From the NCBI RefSeq assembly GCF_027923905.1, contig NZ_AP026966.1:2109001-2173000 (forward strand): DNA of 64,000 nt, read 5' to 3'. Below, piece after piece: positions 50,166-58,448 of this stretch (positions within the stretch are counted from its first letter, which is position 1; each line of letters opens with the position of its first letter). Below the pieces are notes generated by a model. It was not told where the DNA came from, did not search any database, and saw only the letters and a list, made by a program, of their open reading frames with translations. The DNA comes from Massilia varians (GTDB taxonomy: Bacteria; Pseudomonadota; Gammaproteobacteria; Burkholderiales; Burkholderiaceae_D). Position numbers and translations under genes: made by a program.

Positions 50166-52006
50166 GCCAGCACCACCGAGCTCATGGCTGGGAGCAGCAA
50201 GGGCGCGCCCAGGTCCACCCGGGCCTTGGTGAGGACATTGGTGGCGCTGCGCGCGCCCTTGATCATGCCGGCGAAGCGCCCCAGGTCGAGACGGGTGTCG
50301 GCGGCGTTCTTGTTGATCACCACCATCACGGTCTGGCGGCCGTCATGGCGGAAGTAGACGTAGCTGCCGTCCTTGGGCAGGTAGTGGGTCAGCTTGCCCT
50401 GCGTGACGGCGGAACTGGTCTTGCGCCAGTTGAACAGCGTGCGCACGAAGTCCTGCATGTCGCGCTGGGCCGGCGACAGGCCGGCGCCGCTGAAGGCATT
50501 CACGCGGTCGCCCGCCCAGCCGCCCGGCATGTCGGCGCGCAGCACGCCGTCGTCGCGCACTTTCGGACTGCTGGTCAAGACCTCGGTGCCGTAGAACACC
50601 TGCGGGATGCCGCGCGTGGTCGCCATCAGGATCAGGTTGGACTTGGCCAGCTCGACCTTGTTGTCGACCGTGGCCAGCATGCGGGGACGGTCGTGGTTGT
50701 CGGGGAAGACCATCAGGCGCATCGGATCGGCGTACAGGTAGTCGGCCGCGATGGTTTCGTAGATCCGGATCAGGCCCTTGTTGTACGACTCCGGCTCGGC
50801 CAGCGCCTCGCTGGCGGTATCGGACAGCGGGAAGTCCATCACGGTCGGCAGTTCGGACGCATAGCCGTCGCGGTTGACGACGCCCTTCTGCCAGTAGGCC
50901 ACCATGTGGGGCCGCGCGTCCATCTCTTCGCCGACCACGTTCATGTGCGGATATTCGGCGGCAACGGCGCGGTTCCACGCGTTCAGGAAATCCTTGTCGG
51001 CATACGAATAGGTGTCCTCGCGGATGCCGGACAGGTCGGCGTACTCGATCCACCACAGCGTATTCTGGATCAGGTAGCGCGCCACCAGGCGGTTGCGCTG
51101 GTTCAGGTCGGGCATGGTCTCGACGAACCAGCCGTCGAAGAAGCGTGCCTTTTCTTCCGGCGCCGCGTGGATGTCCTGGGCCAGCGTGTGCTGGTTGTTG
51201 GTGGGCTTGAACGTGCTGCCGTGGTTGATCCAGTCGCGCGCCGGCAGGTCGCGCATCCACCAGTGGCTGGTGCCGATGTGGTTGAGCACGATATCGTGGA
51301 TCACGCCCAGGCCCTTCGCCTTCGCGGCGGCGACATAGTCGCGGAATTCCTCGTTGCTGCCGAAGCGCGGATCGATCCGGTAGTAGTCGGTCAGCGCATA
51401 CCCGTGGTAGGAGTAGGCCGGCTGGTTGTTCTCCAGCACCGGCGTCGGCCAGACCATGGTAAAGCCCAGGTCGCGGATATAGTCGAGATGGGCGCGCATG
51501 CCGGCCAGGTCGCCGCCATGGCGCTTGACCGGGTCGGCGCGCTCGGCCCCTTCGAGCATGCCGGCCTGGTCGTTCGCCGGGTTGCCGTTGGCGAAGCGGT
51601 CCGGCATGAGCAGGTAGATCGCATCGCCCGCGCCGAAGCTGCGGCGCTCGGCCGATCCTGGACGGCGCGGCGCCAGCCGGTAGGCGTGGCTGGTAATAAC
51701 TTCCTTGCCACGCCGGAATTGCAACTGCACTTCGCCCGGGCGGGCATCCTTGCCGATGGCGAGGTTCACGAACAGGTAGTTCGGGTTGTCGGTACGCTCG
51801 ACCCCGACAAGGCGCACGCCCGGGTAGGGGCGGGCCAGGACAGGCGCCAGTTCGGCGATGCGCTCGCCGTGCACCATCAGCTGGAGCCCGGGCTGTTTCA
51901 TGCCGGTCCACCAGTTGGGCGGCTCGACGTGCTGGATCCGGTAAGGGCTTGCTGCGGCCCAGGCGGCCGGCAGGAAGGCAGCGATTACGAGGAAAAACCT
52001 GGGCAC
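50159..52006 (-). CDS. GH13 amylase/cyclomaltodextrinase-like enzyme
   Basis: 615 residues from a GTG at 52006 with an ideal GGAGG site 5 bp upstream; the ATG at 52018 lies inside that site and lacks its own. A signal peptide (to AWA-ASP) precedes an N-terminal beta domain (about 22-110, Cyc-maltodext_N type) and the GH13 barrel with HDIVLNHIG (Asp237 region), GIREDTY (nucleophile Asp331), VVGEEMD (acid/base Glu360) and FPDNHDR. It would act in the periplasm on alpha-glucans or cyclodextrins. The next gene on the strand is the PfkB kinase. Confidence 0.92.
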   Translation of the reverse strand: MPRFFLVIAAFLPAAWAAASPYRIQHVEPPNWWTGMKQPGLQLMVHGERIAELAPVLARPYPGVRLVGVERTDNPNYLFVNLAIGKDARPGEVQLQFRRGKEVITSHAYRLAPRRPGSAERRSFGAGDAIYLLMPDRFANGNPANDQAGMLEGAERADPVKRHGGDLAGMRAHLDYIRDLGFTMVWPTPVLENNQPAYSYHGYALTDYYRIDPRFGSNEEFRDYVAAAKAKGLGVIHDIVLNHIGTSHWWMRDLPARDWINHGSTFKPTNNQHTLAQDIHAAPEEKARFFDGWFVETMPDLNQRNRLVARYLIQNTLWWIEYADLSGIREDTYSYADKDFLNAWNRAVAAEYPHMNVVGEEMDARPHMVAYWQKGVVNRDGYASELPTVMDFPLSDTASEALAEPESYNKGLIRIYETIAADYLYADPMRLMVFPDNHDRPRMLATVDNKVELAKSNLILMATTRGIPQVFYGTEVLTSSPKVRDDGVLRADMPGGWAGDRVNAFSGAGLSPAQRDMQDFVRTLFNWRKTSSAVTQGKLTHYLPKDGSYVYFRHDGRQTVMVVINKNAADTRLDLGRFAGMIKGARSATNVLTKARVDLGAPLLLPAMSSVVLAW

Positions 52007-52220
52007 CAGAACCTCCATCGAAAACTGTCGATGTAGTAAAGTAACAGACAAAGTTACCAGAAACAATCGTTAACGGGGCTAAAAAGTAGTTTTATTTCTT
52101 TCGCATGCCGGTGCTAGCATGGCAAGCGCGGGGTGAACACGCGGGCTGCAACGCCAGCGCCTCACATGGCATCTAATGTCGGGAAGGACGCACGACCATC
52201 ACCTTGACGAGGAGACCACC

Positions 52221-52748
52221 ATGCATACCTTGCTGTACCAGCTCATGTCCGCCGCTGCCGTCTCGTTTGCCCTGGCAGGCAGCGCCCTGGCCCAGTCGGC
52301 GCCCGACGACGCCCAGATCGCCGGCATCGTCGTCGCCGCCAACCAGGTCGACATCGACGCCGGCAGGCTGGCCGACAAGACCAGCCACAACGCCGAGGTC
52401 AAGGCTTTCGCGAAGCAGATGGTCACCGACCACAGCGGCGTCAACAAGCAGGCCCTGGCCCTGGTGAAGAAGCTGAAGCTGACGCCACGCGACAGCGAAC
52501 TGGGCAAGAGCCTGAAGCAGGGCGGCAGCGCCAACCTGGCCAAACTCGGGACGCTCAAGGGCAAGGCATTCGACCAGGCCTATGTCGCGCATGAGGTGAG
52601 CTACCACCAGGCGGTGATCGATGCGCTCGACAAGACCCTGATTCCGAACGCCAGGAACGCCGAGCTGAAAGAGACGCTGGTCAAGGTGCGCCCGGCCTTC
52701 GTGGCGCACCTGGAGCACGCGAAGCAGCTCGACGCCTCGCTCAGGTAG
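52221..52748 (+). CDS. DUF4142 exported protein
   Basis: 175 residues with a signal peptide (to ALA-QSA) and a ferritin-like helical domain of DUF4142: DAQIAGIVVAANQVDIDAGRLA, FAKQMVTDHSGVN and AYVAHEVSYHQAVIDALD. His/Glu-rich positions suggest a possible metal site. The family is common in stress operons and its function is unknown. GAGGAGACC precedes the ATG. The cupredoxin gene starts 9 bp later and an ECF sigma factor follows. Confidence 0.88.
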   Translation: MHTLLYQLMSAAAVSFALAGSALAQSAPDDAQIAGIVVAANQVDIDAGRLADKTSHNAEVKAFAKQMVTDHSGVNKQALALVKKLKLTPRDSELGKSLKQGGSANLAKLGTLKGKAFDQAYVAHEVSYHQAVIDALDKTLIPNARNAELKETLVKVRPAFVAHLEHAKQLDASLR

Positions 52749-52757
52749 GAGGGCGCC

Positions 52758-53093
52758 ATGACGCCGCGTGCGACGGCCGCGTGGACGGCGGTGCTGGCGC
52801 TGGCGCTCGCGCTATCCGGCAGCGCGGCGCCCGCGGCCCCGGCGGTGCATACCGTCGTGATCGAGGGCATGCGCTTCATCCCCGAGACGCTGGAGGTGCA
52901 GGCCGGCGACATCGTGGTCTGGCACAACCGCGATCCCTTCCCGCATACCGCCACCGCAGGCAGCGCGGGCGGCCCGGCCTCGCCCGCGATCGAGGCCGGC
53001 GCGAGCTGGCGCTTCAAGGCCGAGAAGCGCGGACGCTATCCCTACCTGTGCACGCTGCACCGCACCATGCGGGCAACGCTGGTGATCCATTGA
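52758..53093 (+). CDS. Cupredoxin (plastocyanin/azurin-like)
   Basis: 111 residues with a signal peptide (about 1-28) and one cupredoxin fold. Type-1 copper ligands are in order: His63 (FPHTA), Cys98, His101 (CTLH) and Met104. It would carry electrons in the periplasm. Position between DUF4142 and an ECF sigma gene suggests that all three respond to the same envelope or redox stress. The ATG follows AGGAGG. Confidence 0.93.
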   Translation: MTPRATAAWTAVLALALALSGSAAPAAPAVHTVVIEGMRFIPETLEVQAGDIVVWHNRDPFPHTATAGSAGGPASPAIEAGASWRFKAEKRGRYPYLCTLHRTMRATLVIH

Positions 53094-53104
53094 GGAGACA
53101 AACC

Positions 53105-53767
53105 ATGGGCAGGGTGGCCTTGAGCGCGGCCAGCGGGCCGGAATTGATGGCCCTGGTGGCGGCCGGCGAGCCGGGCGCGTTCGAGATGCTGATGCGCACC
53201 CATAACCAGCGCCTGTACCGCACCGCGCGCAGCATCCTCCGGGACGAGGCCGAGGCCGAAGACGTCGTGCAGGAAGCCTACCTGCTGGCCTACCGCAAGG
53301 CGGCGTCCTTCCGCGGCGAGGCCAGCCTGGCGACCTGGCTGACGCGCATCGTGGTGAACGAAGCGAGCGGCAGGCTGCGCAGGCGGCAACGCCGCGAGGG
53401 CATCCTGCACCTGGTGCCGGGCAGCGAGGAGGAAAGCATGGATGAGGTCCCCGAGGCCGCGGGCGGCGCGCCCGAGCAGGCCGCCTTGCGCGCGGAAGCA
53501 CGCCGGCTGATCGAGGCGCGCATCGACGCGCTGCCCGAGCGGCTGCGCACCGTGTTCGTGCTGCGCGCGGTGGAGGACATGTCGGCGGTCGAGACGGCGG
53601 CGGCGCTCGGCATCCCGGAAGCGACGGTGCGCAGCTGTTTCTTCCGTGCACGCGCCATGCTGCGCGCGGCACTGGCGCGCGACTTCGACGACGCGGCCGC
53701 CTCCGCCTTTGCCTTCGACGGACTGCGCTGCGACCGTATCGTGGCGGCGGTACTGGCCCGGGTCTGA
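53105..53767 (+). CDS. ECF-type RNA polymerase sigma factor
   Basis: 220 residues: sigma region 2 (about 28-95, EAEDVVQEAYLLAYRKAASFRGEASLATWLTRIVVNEA) and region 4 (about 150-200, LPERLRTVFVLRAVEDMSAVETAAALGIPEATVRSCFFRARAML). It has no C-terminal extension. No anti-sigma gene is visible beside it: the next gene is convergent. GAGGAGAC precedes the ATG, and the cupredoxin stop is 11 bp away. It probably controls its own operon (inference). Confidence 0.92.
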   Translation: MGRVALSAASGPELMALVAAGEPGAFEMLMRTHNQRLYRTARSILRDEAEAEDVVQEAYLLAYRKAASFRGEASLATWLTRIVVNEASGRLRRRQRREGILHLVPGSEEESMDEVPEAAGGAPEQAALRAEARRLIEARIDALPERLRTVFVLRAVEDMSAVETAAALGIPEATVRSCFFRARAMLRAALARDFDDAAASAFAFDGLRCDRIVAAVLARV

Positions 53768-53774
53768 CCGGGCG

Positions 53775-54158
53775 TCAGCAGAAACCGTGGCGTCCCAGGG
53801 CGGCCTTGAGCGCATGCCGGAATTCTCCGTAGTCGAGCGCCTTGTGCACGTACTCGATCGCGCCCAGCGCATCGGCACGGGCGCGGTCGGCCTGCAGCGT
53901 CGAGCCGGACAGGACGATGACCGGCAGGTGGCCGGCGGCGCGCCCGCGCAGGCGTTGCATCAGTTCGAATCCGTCGACGCGCGGCATCTTGATGTCGAGC
54001 AGCAGCAGGTCGAAACTCGCCTCGCCCAGGAGCCGGTAGGCCTCTTCGCCATCGCTTGCCACCACGATGCGGTGCGCCACCTCGCAGTCCTGCATGGCGC
54101 GGCGGGTCAGGGCGACATCGAGCAGCAGGTCATCGACCAGAAGTACCTTGATTATCAT
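53775..54158 (-). CDS. Single-domain response regulator (REC)
   Basis: 127 residues: a single receiver domain with VDDL (9-12), phosphorylation Asp55 in LLLDIKMP and a Lys at VHKALDYGE. It has no output part. It is the last gene on a minus strand carrying the porin/c-di-GMP operon, 61 bp after the GGDEF gene, and may act as its phosphorylation input (inference). It is 7 bp from the convergent sigma gene. Confidence 0.87.
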   Translation of the reverse strand: MIIKVLLVDDLLLDVALTRRAMQDCEVAHRIVVASDGEEAYRLLGEASFDLLLLDIKMPRVDGFELMQRLRGRAAGHLPVIVLSGSTLQADRARADALGAIEYVHKALDYGEFRHALKAALGRHGFC

Positions 54159-54219
54159 GCCGGCATGCTAGCAAATGGCATGGATGAGCGCCGCACCAAT
54201 CGCGCGCGCCGTGGGCCCC

Positions 54220-55314
54220 TCAGGCGAGCACGATGCGGTCGCGCCCGGCCTCCTTGGCCTGGTAGAGCGCCTTGTCGGCGCGGTGGATGGCCTCGGCGAA
54301 GGGTTCGCCGGCGCGGCGCACGGCCAGTCCCGCCGAGAAGCTGATGCGGCGGCCCTGCAGGCCCGGCAGGGGCATGCCGTGGACGCGCTCCGCCATCCGC
54401 GCCAGCACGGCGTGCGCGTCTTCCAGCGCCGCGTCCGGCAGCAGCAGCAGGAATTCCTCGCCACCCCAGCGCGCCAGCATGTCGCCGGCGCGCAGGCAGG
54501 CGCGTGCGGTGTCGGAGAAACCGCGCAGCACGGCGTCGCCGGCGGCATGGCCATGCAGGTCGTTGACCTGCTTGAAGAAGTCGATGTCGAGCAGGGCAAT
54601 GCAGCTGCCCCGGCCGTCGGGCTGGCGCCGTTCCTCGTCCGCCAGGACTTCGTGCATGCGGCGCCGGTTCACCAGCGAAGTCAGTTCGTCCACCGTGGCC
54701 AGCACCCGGATGGTCTCCAGGGCCTCGCTCAGTTCGCGGCGCTGGCGCTTCAGACGCGCGCGCAGCTTGCTCATCTCGCCGCTCAGCAGGGCGGTGGAGA
54801 GCAGGGCGCCGGCCAGGTAGCCATAGGTGAGCGCTTCGGTCGCAGGCGGGTAGCGCAGCGGATCGCCGGCCTGCATCCGGTACATGGTGGCGCCCATGCC
54901 GGCCAGGGCGGCGACCGTGAGCATCAGGGTCTGGCGTGGTTTCGCGGCGAACATGCAGAACACGATCACCACCACCGTCATCGTCAGCATGGCGGCGCGC
55001 AGCGGTCCCGAGATCGCGTAGGCGGCCATGCTGCAGGCCAGTGAGAACAGTGCCTGCGTCACCGCGAGCTGGTCGGGGGCCAGCTTGAGCCGCCCGCTGA
55101 GGCGGATCAACGCATAGAAGCCGAGCGCCCCGCCGCTGGCGGCGGCGATCAGGCGGCCGGCCGCTGCCGGGTCGGTCATGCCCAGGCGGACCTGCAGCAA
55201 CAGCAGCGCAATGCAGGCGAGGTACAGCACGCAGGTCGCGCCCCAGTACTGCAGCGTGCGGCGCAGCTTCGGCTCGTCGCCGTAGAGCAGGGCGACGAGG
55301 GAGCGCAGCCTCAT
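54220..55314 (-). CDS. Membrane diguanylate cyclase (GGDEF)
   Basis: 364 residues: five to six hydrophobic helices (about 22-185) and a C-terminal GGDEF domain with the active A-site RWGGEEF (near residue 283) and LLDIDFFKQVNDLHGHAAGD. It would make cyclic di-GMP. No RxxD inhibitory site was located with certainty. The ATG overlaps the stop of the GGDEF-EAL gene (ATGA), so the two are translationally coupled. Confidence 0.93.
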   Translation of the reverse strand: MRLRSLVALLYGDEPKLRRTLQYWGATCVLYLACIALLLLQVRLGMTDPAAAGRLIAAASGGALGFYALIRLSGRLKLAPDQLAVTQALFSLACSMAAYAISGPLRAAMLTMTVVVIVFCMFAAKPRQTLMLTVAALAGMGATMYRMQAGDPLRYPPATEALTYGYLAGALLSTALLSGEMSKLRARLKRQRRELSEALETIRVLATVDELTSLVNRRRMHEVLADEERRQPDGRGSCIALLDIDFFKQVNDLHGHAAGDAVLRGFSDTARACLRAGDMLARWGGEEFLLLLPDAALEDAHAVLARMAERVHGMPLPGLQGRRISFSAGLAVRRAGEPFAEAIHRADKALYQAKEAGRDRIVLA

Positions 55315-58004
55315 GCCGCTTCCTCCACGAGAGCGGCCGGCACCGCGGCCAGCAGTTCCGCAATCCGCTCCGGCGGCACCGGCCGGCTGAACAGGTAGCC
55401 CTGCATCTCGTCGCAGTCGTTGGCGCGCAGGAAGTCGCGTTGCTGCTCGGTTTCCACGCCCTCGGCGATGACGCGCAGGTTCAGCTTGTGGCCCAGCGAG
55501 ATCACCGCCATCGCGATGGCCTGGTCGTCGGGACTGTCGGCCAGGTCGCTGACGAAAGTCTTGTCGATCTTGAGGCGGCTGATCGGGAAGGATTTCAGGG
55601 CCGACAAACTCGAGTAGCCGGTGCCGAAGTCGTCGATCGAGAGCGACACGCCCATGCCCTTCAGCTCGCGCATCTTGTCCACCGCGCGACCCAGATCGCG
55701 CATGATCGAGCTTTCGGTCACCTCGACTTCCAGCGCTTCCGGCGGCAGCCCGGTGTCGCGCAAGGCGCCGGCGATGCGCTCGACCAGGCGCTTTTCCTCG
55801 AACTGGCGGGCCGACACGTTGACCGAGATGCTCAGCGGCGGCAGGCCGGCGGCGCGCCAGGCCATGCCCTGGGCGCAGGCGGTGCGCACCACCCATTCGC
55901 CCAGCGGCACGATCAGGCCGCTTTCCTCGGCCAGGCCGATGAAGCGCAGCGGCGAGATCATGCCCTGCTCGGGGTGGCGCCAGCGGATCAGGGCCTCGAC
56001 CCCGAACACGCGGCCGCTGCGCAGGTCGACCTTGGGCTGGTACAGCAGCTGGAACTGGCAGGCGTCGCCGGATTGATCGAGCGCCGCGCGCAGGCCCTCG
56101 AGCAGCACCAGCTTCTCTTCCACGCTGGCGTTCATCTCGCTGGCGTAGAACTGGAAGCTGTCCTTGTGTTCCTTGGCGCGGTACATCGCCGCGTCGGCGT
56201 TCATCATGAGGGTGTTGGCGTCCTGGCCGTCGCGCGGGTAGAGCACCACGCCCATGCTGCAGCTGACCTGCACTTCCTGGCCCTCGACCTCGGCCGGCTC
56301 GGTGACGGCCTGGCGCACCTTCTCCAGCAGCGGCGTGATCGCCAGCGGATCGCCCGAGATGTCGGGCAGCAGGATCACGAACTCGTCGCCGCCGAAGCGC
56401 GCCAGGGTGTCGTTGCGGCGCAGGCAGCGCGCCATGCGCTCCCCGACCACCTTCAGCAGTTCGTCGCCGGCGTTGTGGCCGAGCCCGTCGTTGACCAGCT
56501 TGAAGCCGTCCAGGTCGATGAAGGCCAGGCCCACGGCGCGGCCCTTGCGCTCGGCGTCGCGGATGGCCTGGCCGAGACGGTCGCGCAGCAGGCTGCGGTT
56601 CGGCAGGCCGGTGAGGTCGTCGTGGTGGGCCAGGTGGCGGATGCGCTGCTCGGCAAGCTTGCGCTCGGTGATGTCGCGCACGATCGCCACCACGCCGCCT
56701 TCCACCGGCACCACCTGGCGGTGCAGCCAGCGGTCCTCGGTGGGGAGCATGTGGGCCAGCCATTCGGCCTCGCGCGCCACGCCGTCGGTCGCCACCGCCG
56801 ACAGGTCGTCGAAGATGCCGACACCCAGGTGGGTCGGCAGCAGCGCCGACATGCGCCGTCCCTGCATGCGCTCCTTGCCGAGGCCGGTGAGCTGTTCGGC
56901 GCGCGTGTTGGTGGTCTCGATCAGGAAGTCCATGACGCCGCCGTCCGTGCCGGCAATGGTGCGCAGCACGAAGAAGGCGTCCGGGCTGGCCTCGGAAGCG
57001 GCGGCATAGGTTTCCTGCGCCAGCCGCTCGCGCCGTCGCGCCTTGGCCAGCTGCCACGACCAGGCGCTGACCAGCGTCACGACGAACAGCAGCAGGGCGG
57101 TGCCGGCGCCGGCGCCGAGCAGCCAGGCGCGGCGCCGGGCATGGAATGCGGCCATCTGCTCGGCTTCCGACAGGCCGACCACGGCCACCAGCGGGAAACC
57201 GGCCAGGGCGCGGGTGCTGGTGTAGCGCCGCTCGCCGTCGATCGTGCCCTGGCCCAGCACGACCTGGTCGTCCCTGCCGATGGCGAGCTGCTGGCCCCAC
57301 GAGACCTGTTCGCCGACGCGCACCGCGCGCACGCTGCCGTCGCTGCCGGCAACGCCCAGCAGGCCGCGCGCGCCCAGGCGCGAGTGCTCATAGGAGCTGG
57401 TGAAGAATGCCGGGTCCACCGCCACGGAGGCGACGCCGGCGAAGCGGCCGCCGTCCGCGTTGATGCGGCGCGAGAACACCACGTGCGGCTCGCGCCGGCC
57501 GACGGTGATGCTGACGTAGGGCGCGGGACTGTCCTTGTCGCGGTGCGCGGCGAACCAGGGGGCGCGCGAGACGTCGCCGCCGGGGCGGCGGTGCGGATTG
57601 CTGGCCAGCACGCGGCCATCCGCGCCGACAATCGCGACCTGGAACACCAGGCCCGGCGGCAGCAGGCCCTTGGCGCTCATCGCCGCCAGGGCGCCGCCCG
57701 GACCGTCGGTCTCGATGGCGTACTGCAGCACGCGCAGGGTCTGGTCGATGCCGCTCAGGCTGCGCGCCATCTGCGCCTCATAGGTGTCGACCAGTTCGCG
57801 GGCGGTCTCGCGGGCTGCCGCGTGCGCGGCGCGCTCCTCGGCGCCGATCATCTGGAGGGCGGCGGTCCACAGGGCCGCCACCAGCAGCAGCGCGAACAGC
57901 GGCAGCGAGATGTGGGTTTCCAGTCCGCGCCCGAGCCAGCCCAGCAGCGCGGTGCGGCGCGCGCGCGGCGGCCTGGCAGCGGTGGGCGGGGCCGGAACGC
58001 TCAT
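55311..58004 (-). CDS. Periplasmic-sensing GGDEF-EAL c-di-GMP protein
   Basis: 897 residues. Layout: cytoplasmic lead, hydrophobic helix (about 32-52), a periplasmic dCache-type sensor (about 55-280, with RREPHVVFSRRINADGGRFAGV), a second helix (about 285-307), a PAS-like segment, GGDEF with RFGGDEF (about 537) and EAL with VEALIRW (about 669) plus DDFGTGYSSL and AEGVE. Both catalytic sites look intact, so it may make or break c-di-GMP according to signal. It starts 4 bp after the binding protein stop and overlaps the next GGDEF start. Confidence 0.93.
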   Translation of the reverse strand: MSVPAPPTAARPPRARRTALLGWLGRGLETHISLPLFALLLVAALWTAALQMIGAEERAAHAAARETARELVDTYEAQMARSLSGIDQTLRVLQYAIETDGPGGALAAMSAKGLLPPGLVFQVAIVGADGRVLASNPHRRPGGDVSRAPWFAAHRDKDSPAPYVSITVGRREPHVVFSRRINADGGRFAGVASVAVDPAFFTSSYEHSRLGARGLLGVAGSDGSVRAVRVGEQVSWGQQLAIGRDDQVVLGQGTIDGERRYTSTRALAGFPLVAVVGLSEAEQMAAFHARRRAWLLGAGAGTALLLFVVTLVSAWSWQLAKARRRERLAQETYAAASEASPDAFFVLRTIAGTDGGVMDFLIETTNTRAEQLTGLGKERMQGRRMSALLPTHLGVGIFDDLSAVATDGVAREAEWLAHMLPTEDRWLHRQVVPVEGGVVAIVRDITERKLAEQRIRHLAHHDDLTGLPNRSLLRDRLGQAIRDAERKGRAVGLAFIDLDGFKLVNDGLGHNAGDELLKVVGERMARCLRRNDTLARFGGDEFVILLPDISGDPLAITPLLEKVRQAVTEPAEVEGQEVQVSCSMGVVLYPRDGQDANTLMMNADAAMYRAKEHKDSFQFYASEMNASVEEKLVLLEGLRAALDQSGDACQFQLLYQPKVDLRSGRVFGVEALIRWRHPEQGMISPLRFIGLAEESGLIVPLGEWVVRTACAQGMAWRAAGLPPLSISVNVSARQFEEKRLVERIAGALRDTGLPPEALEVEVTESSIMRDLGRAVDKMRELKGMGVSLSIDDFGTGYSSLSALKSFPISRLKIDKTFVSDLADSPDDQAIAMAVISLGHKLNLRVIAEGVETEQQRDFLRANDCDEMQGYLFSRPVPPERIAELLAAVPAALVEEAA

Positions 58005-58008
58005 CGAT

Positions 58009-58440
58009 TCAGCGCAGCACCAGCACCGCACGCACGCTGGCATCCAGCGCGGAACGGTCGATGTAGCCGATCATGGAAGGATTGTCGGCCACCATGCGGC
58101 GCACGCTGGCGCTGTCGGCGGCTTCGCGCGGCGGCTGGCCGCGGCCGGTGAAGACCATCTTCGACCAGTGCGCCTTGAGCAGGGCCGGGCTCTTGCCGGT
58201 GACCTGGGCGTAGAACTGCTCGCGTTCGTGCGAGCCGAGGGGCAGGTCGAGCGCCACCACTTCCAGGCCGCCGGGAAAGCGTCCGGCCTGGCCGAGGAAG
58301 ATCGCGGAAACCTGGTCGGGGGACAGCGCCGGCAGCGGATTGCGTGCCGAAACGATCACGACCAGTTCGGCCGAGGCATTCGCGCATGCTGCCAGCGCGA
58401 GCGCGGCGCCAGCCATCAGTTGTCGGATGCGGATACCCAT
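58009..58440 (-). CDS. PstS-like phosphate-binding periplasmic protein (short)
   Basis: 143 residues with a signal peptide (to ASA-ELV) and one lobe of a PstS-type fold: SARNPLPALSPDQVSAIFLGQAGRFPGG and SKMVFTGRGQPPREAADSASVRRMVADNPSMIGYID. It is about half the length of full PstS. Genes of this short type accompany porins and c-di-GMP enzymes in this group of bacteria, suggesting a sensor for phosphate or another anion (inference). It starts 8 bp before the porin stop region and ends 4 bp from the GGDEF-EAL start. Confidence 0.85.
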   Translation of the reverse strand: MGIRIRQLMAGAALALAACANASAELVVIVSARNPLPALSPDQVSAIFLGQAGRFPGGLEVVALDLPLGSHEREQFYAQVTGKSPALLKAHWSKMVFTGRGQPPREAADSASVRRMVADNPSMIGYIDRSALDASVRAVLVLR

Positions 58441-58448
58441 GCGCGGCC

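Noticed and set aside
54220..57300. 1026-residue minus-strand ORF fusing a GGDEF part to other sequence
   Set aside because: The first two-thirds is a shadow of the GGDEF-EAL gene in another frame. The real GGDEF protein starts at 55314 with ATGA coupling.
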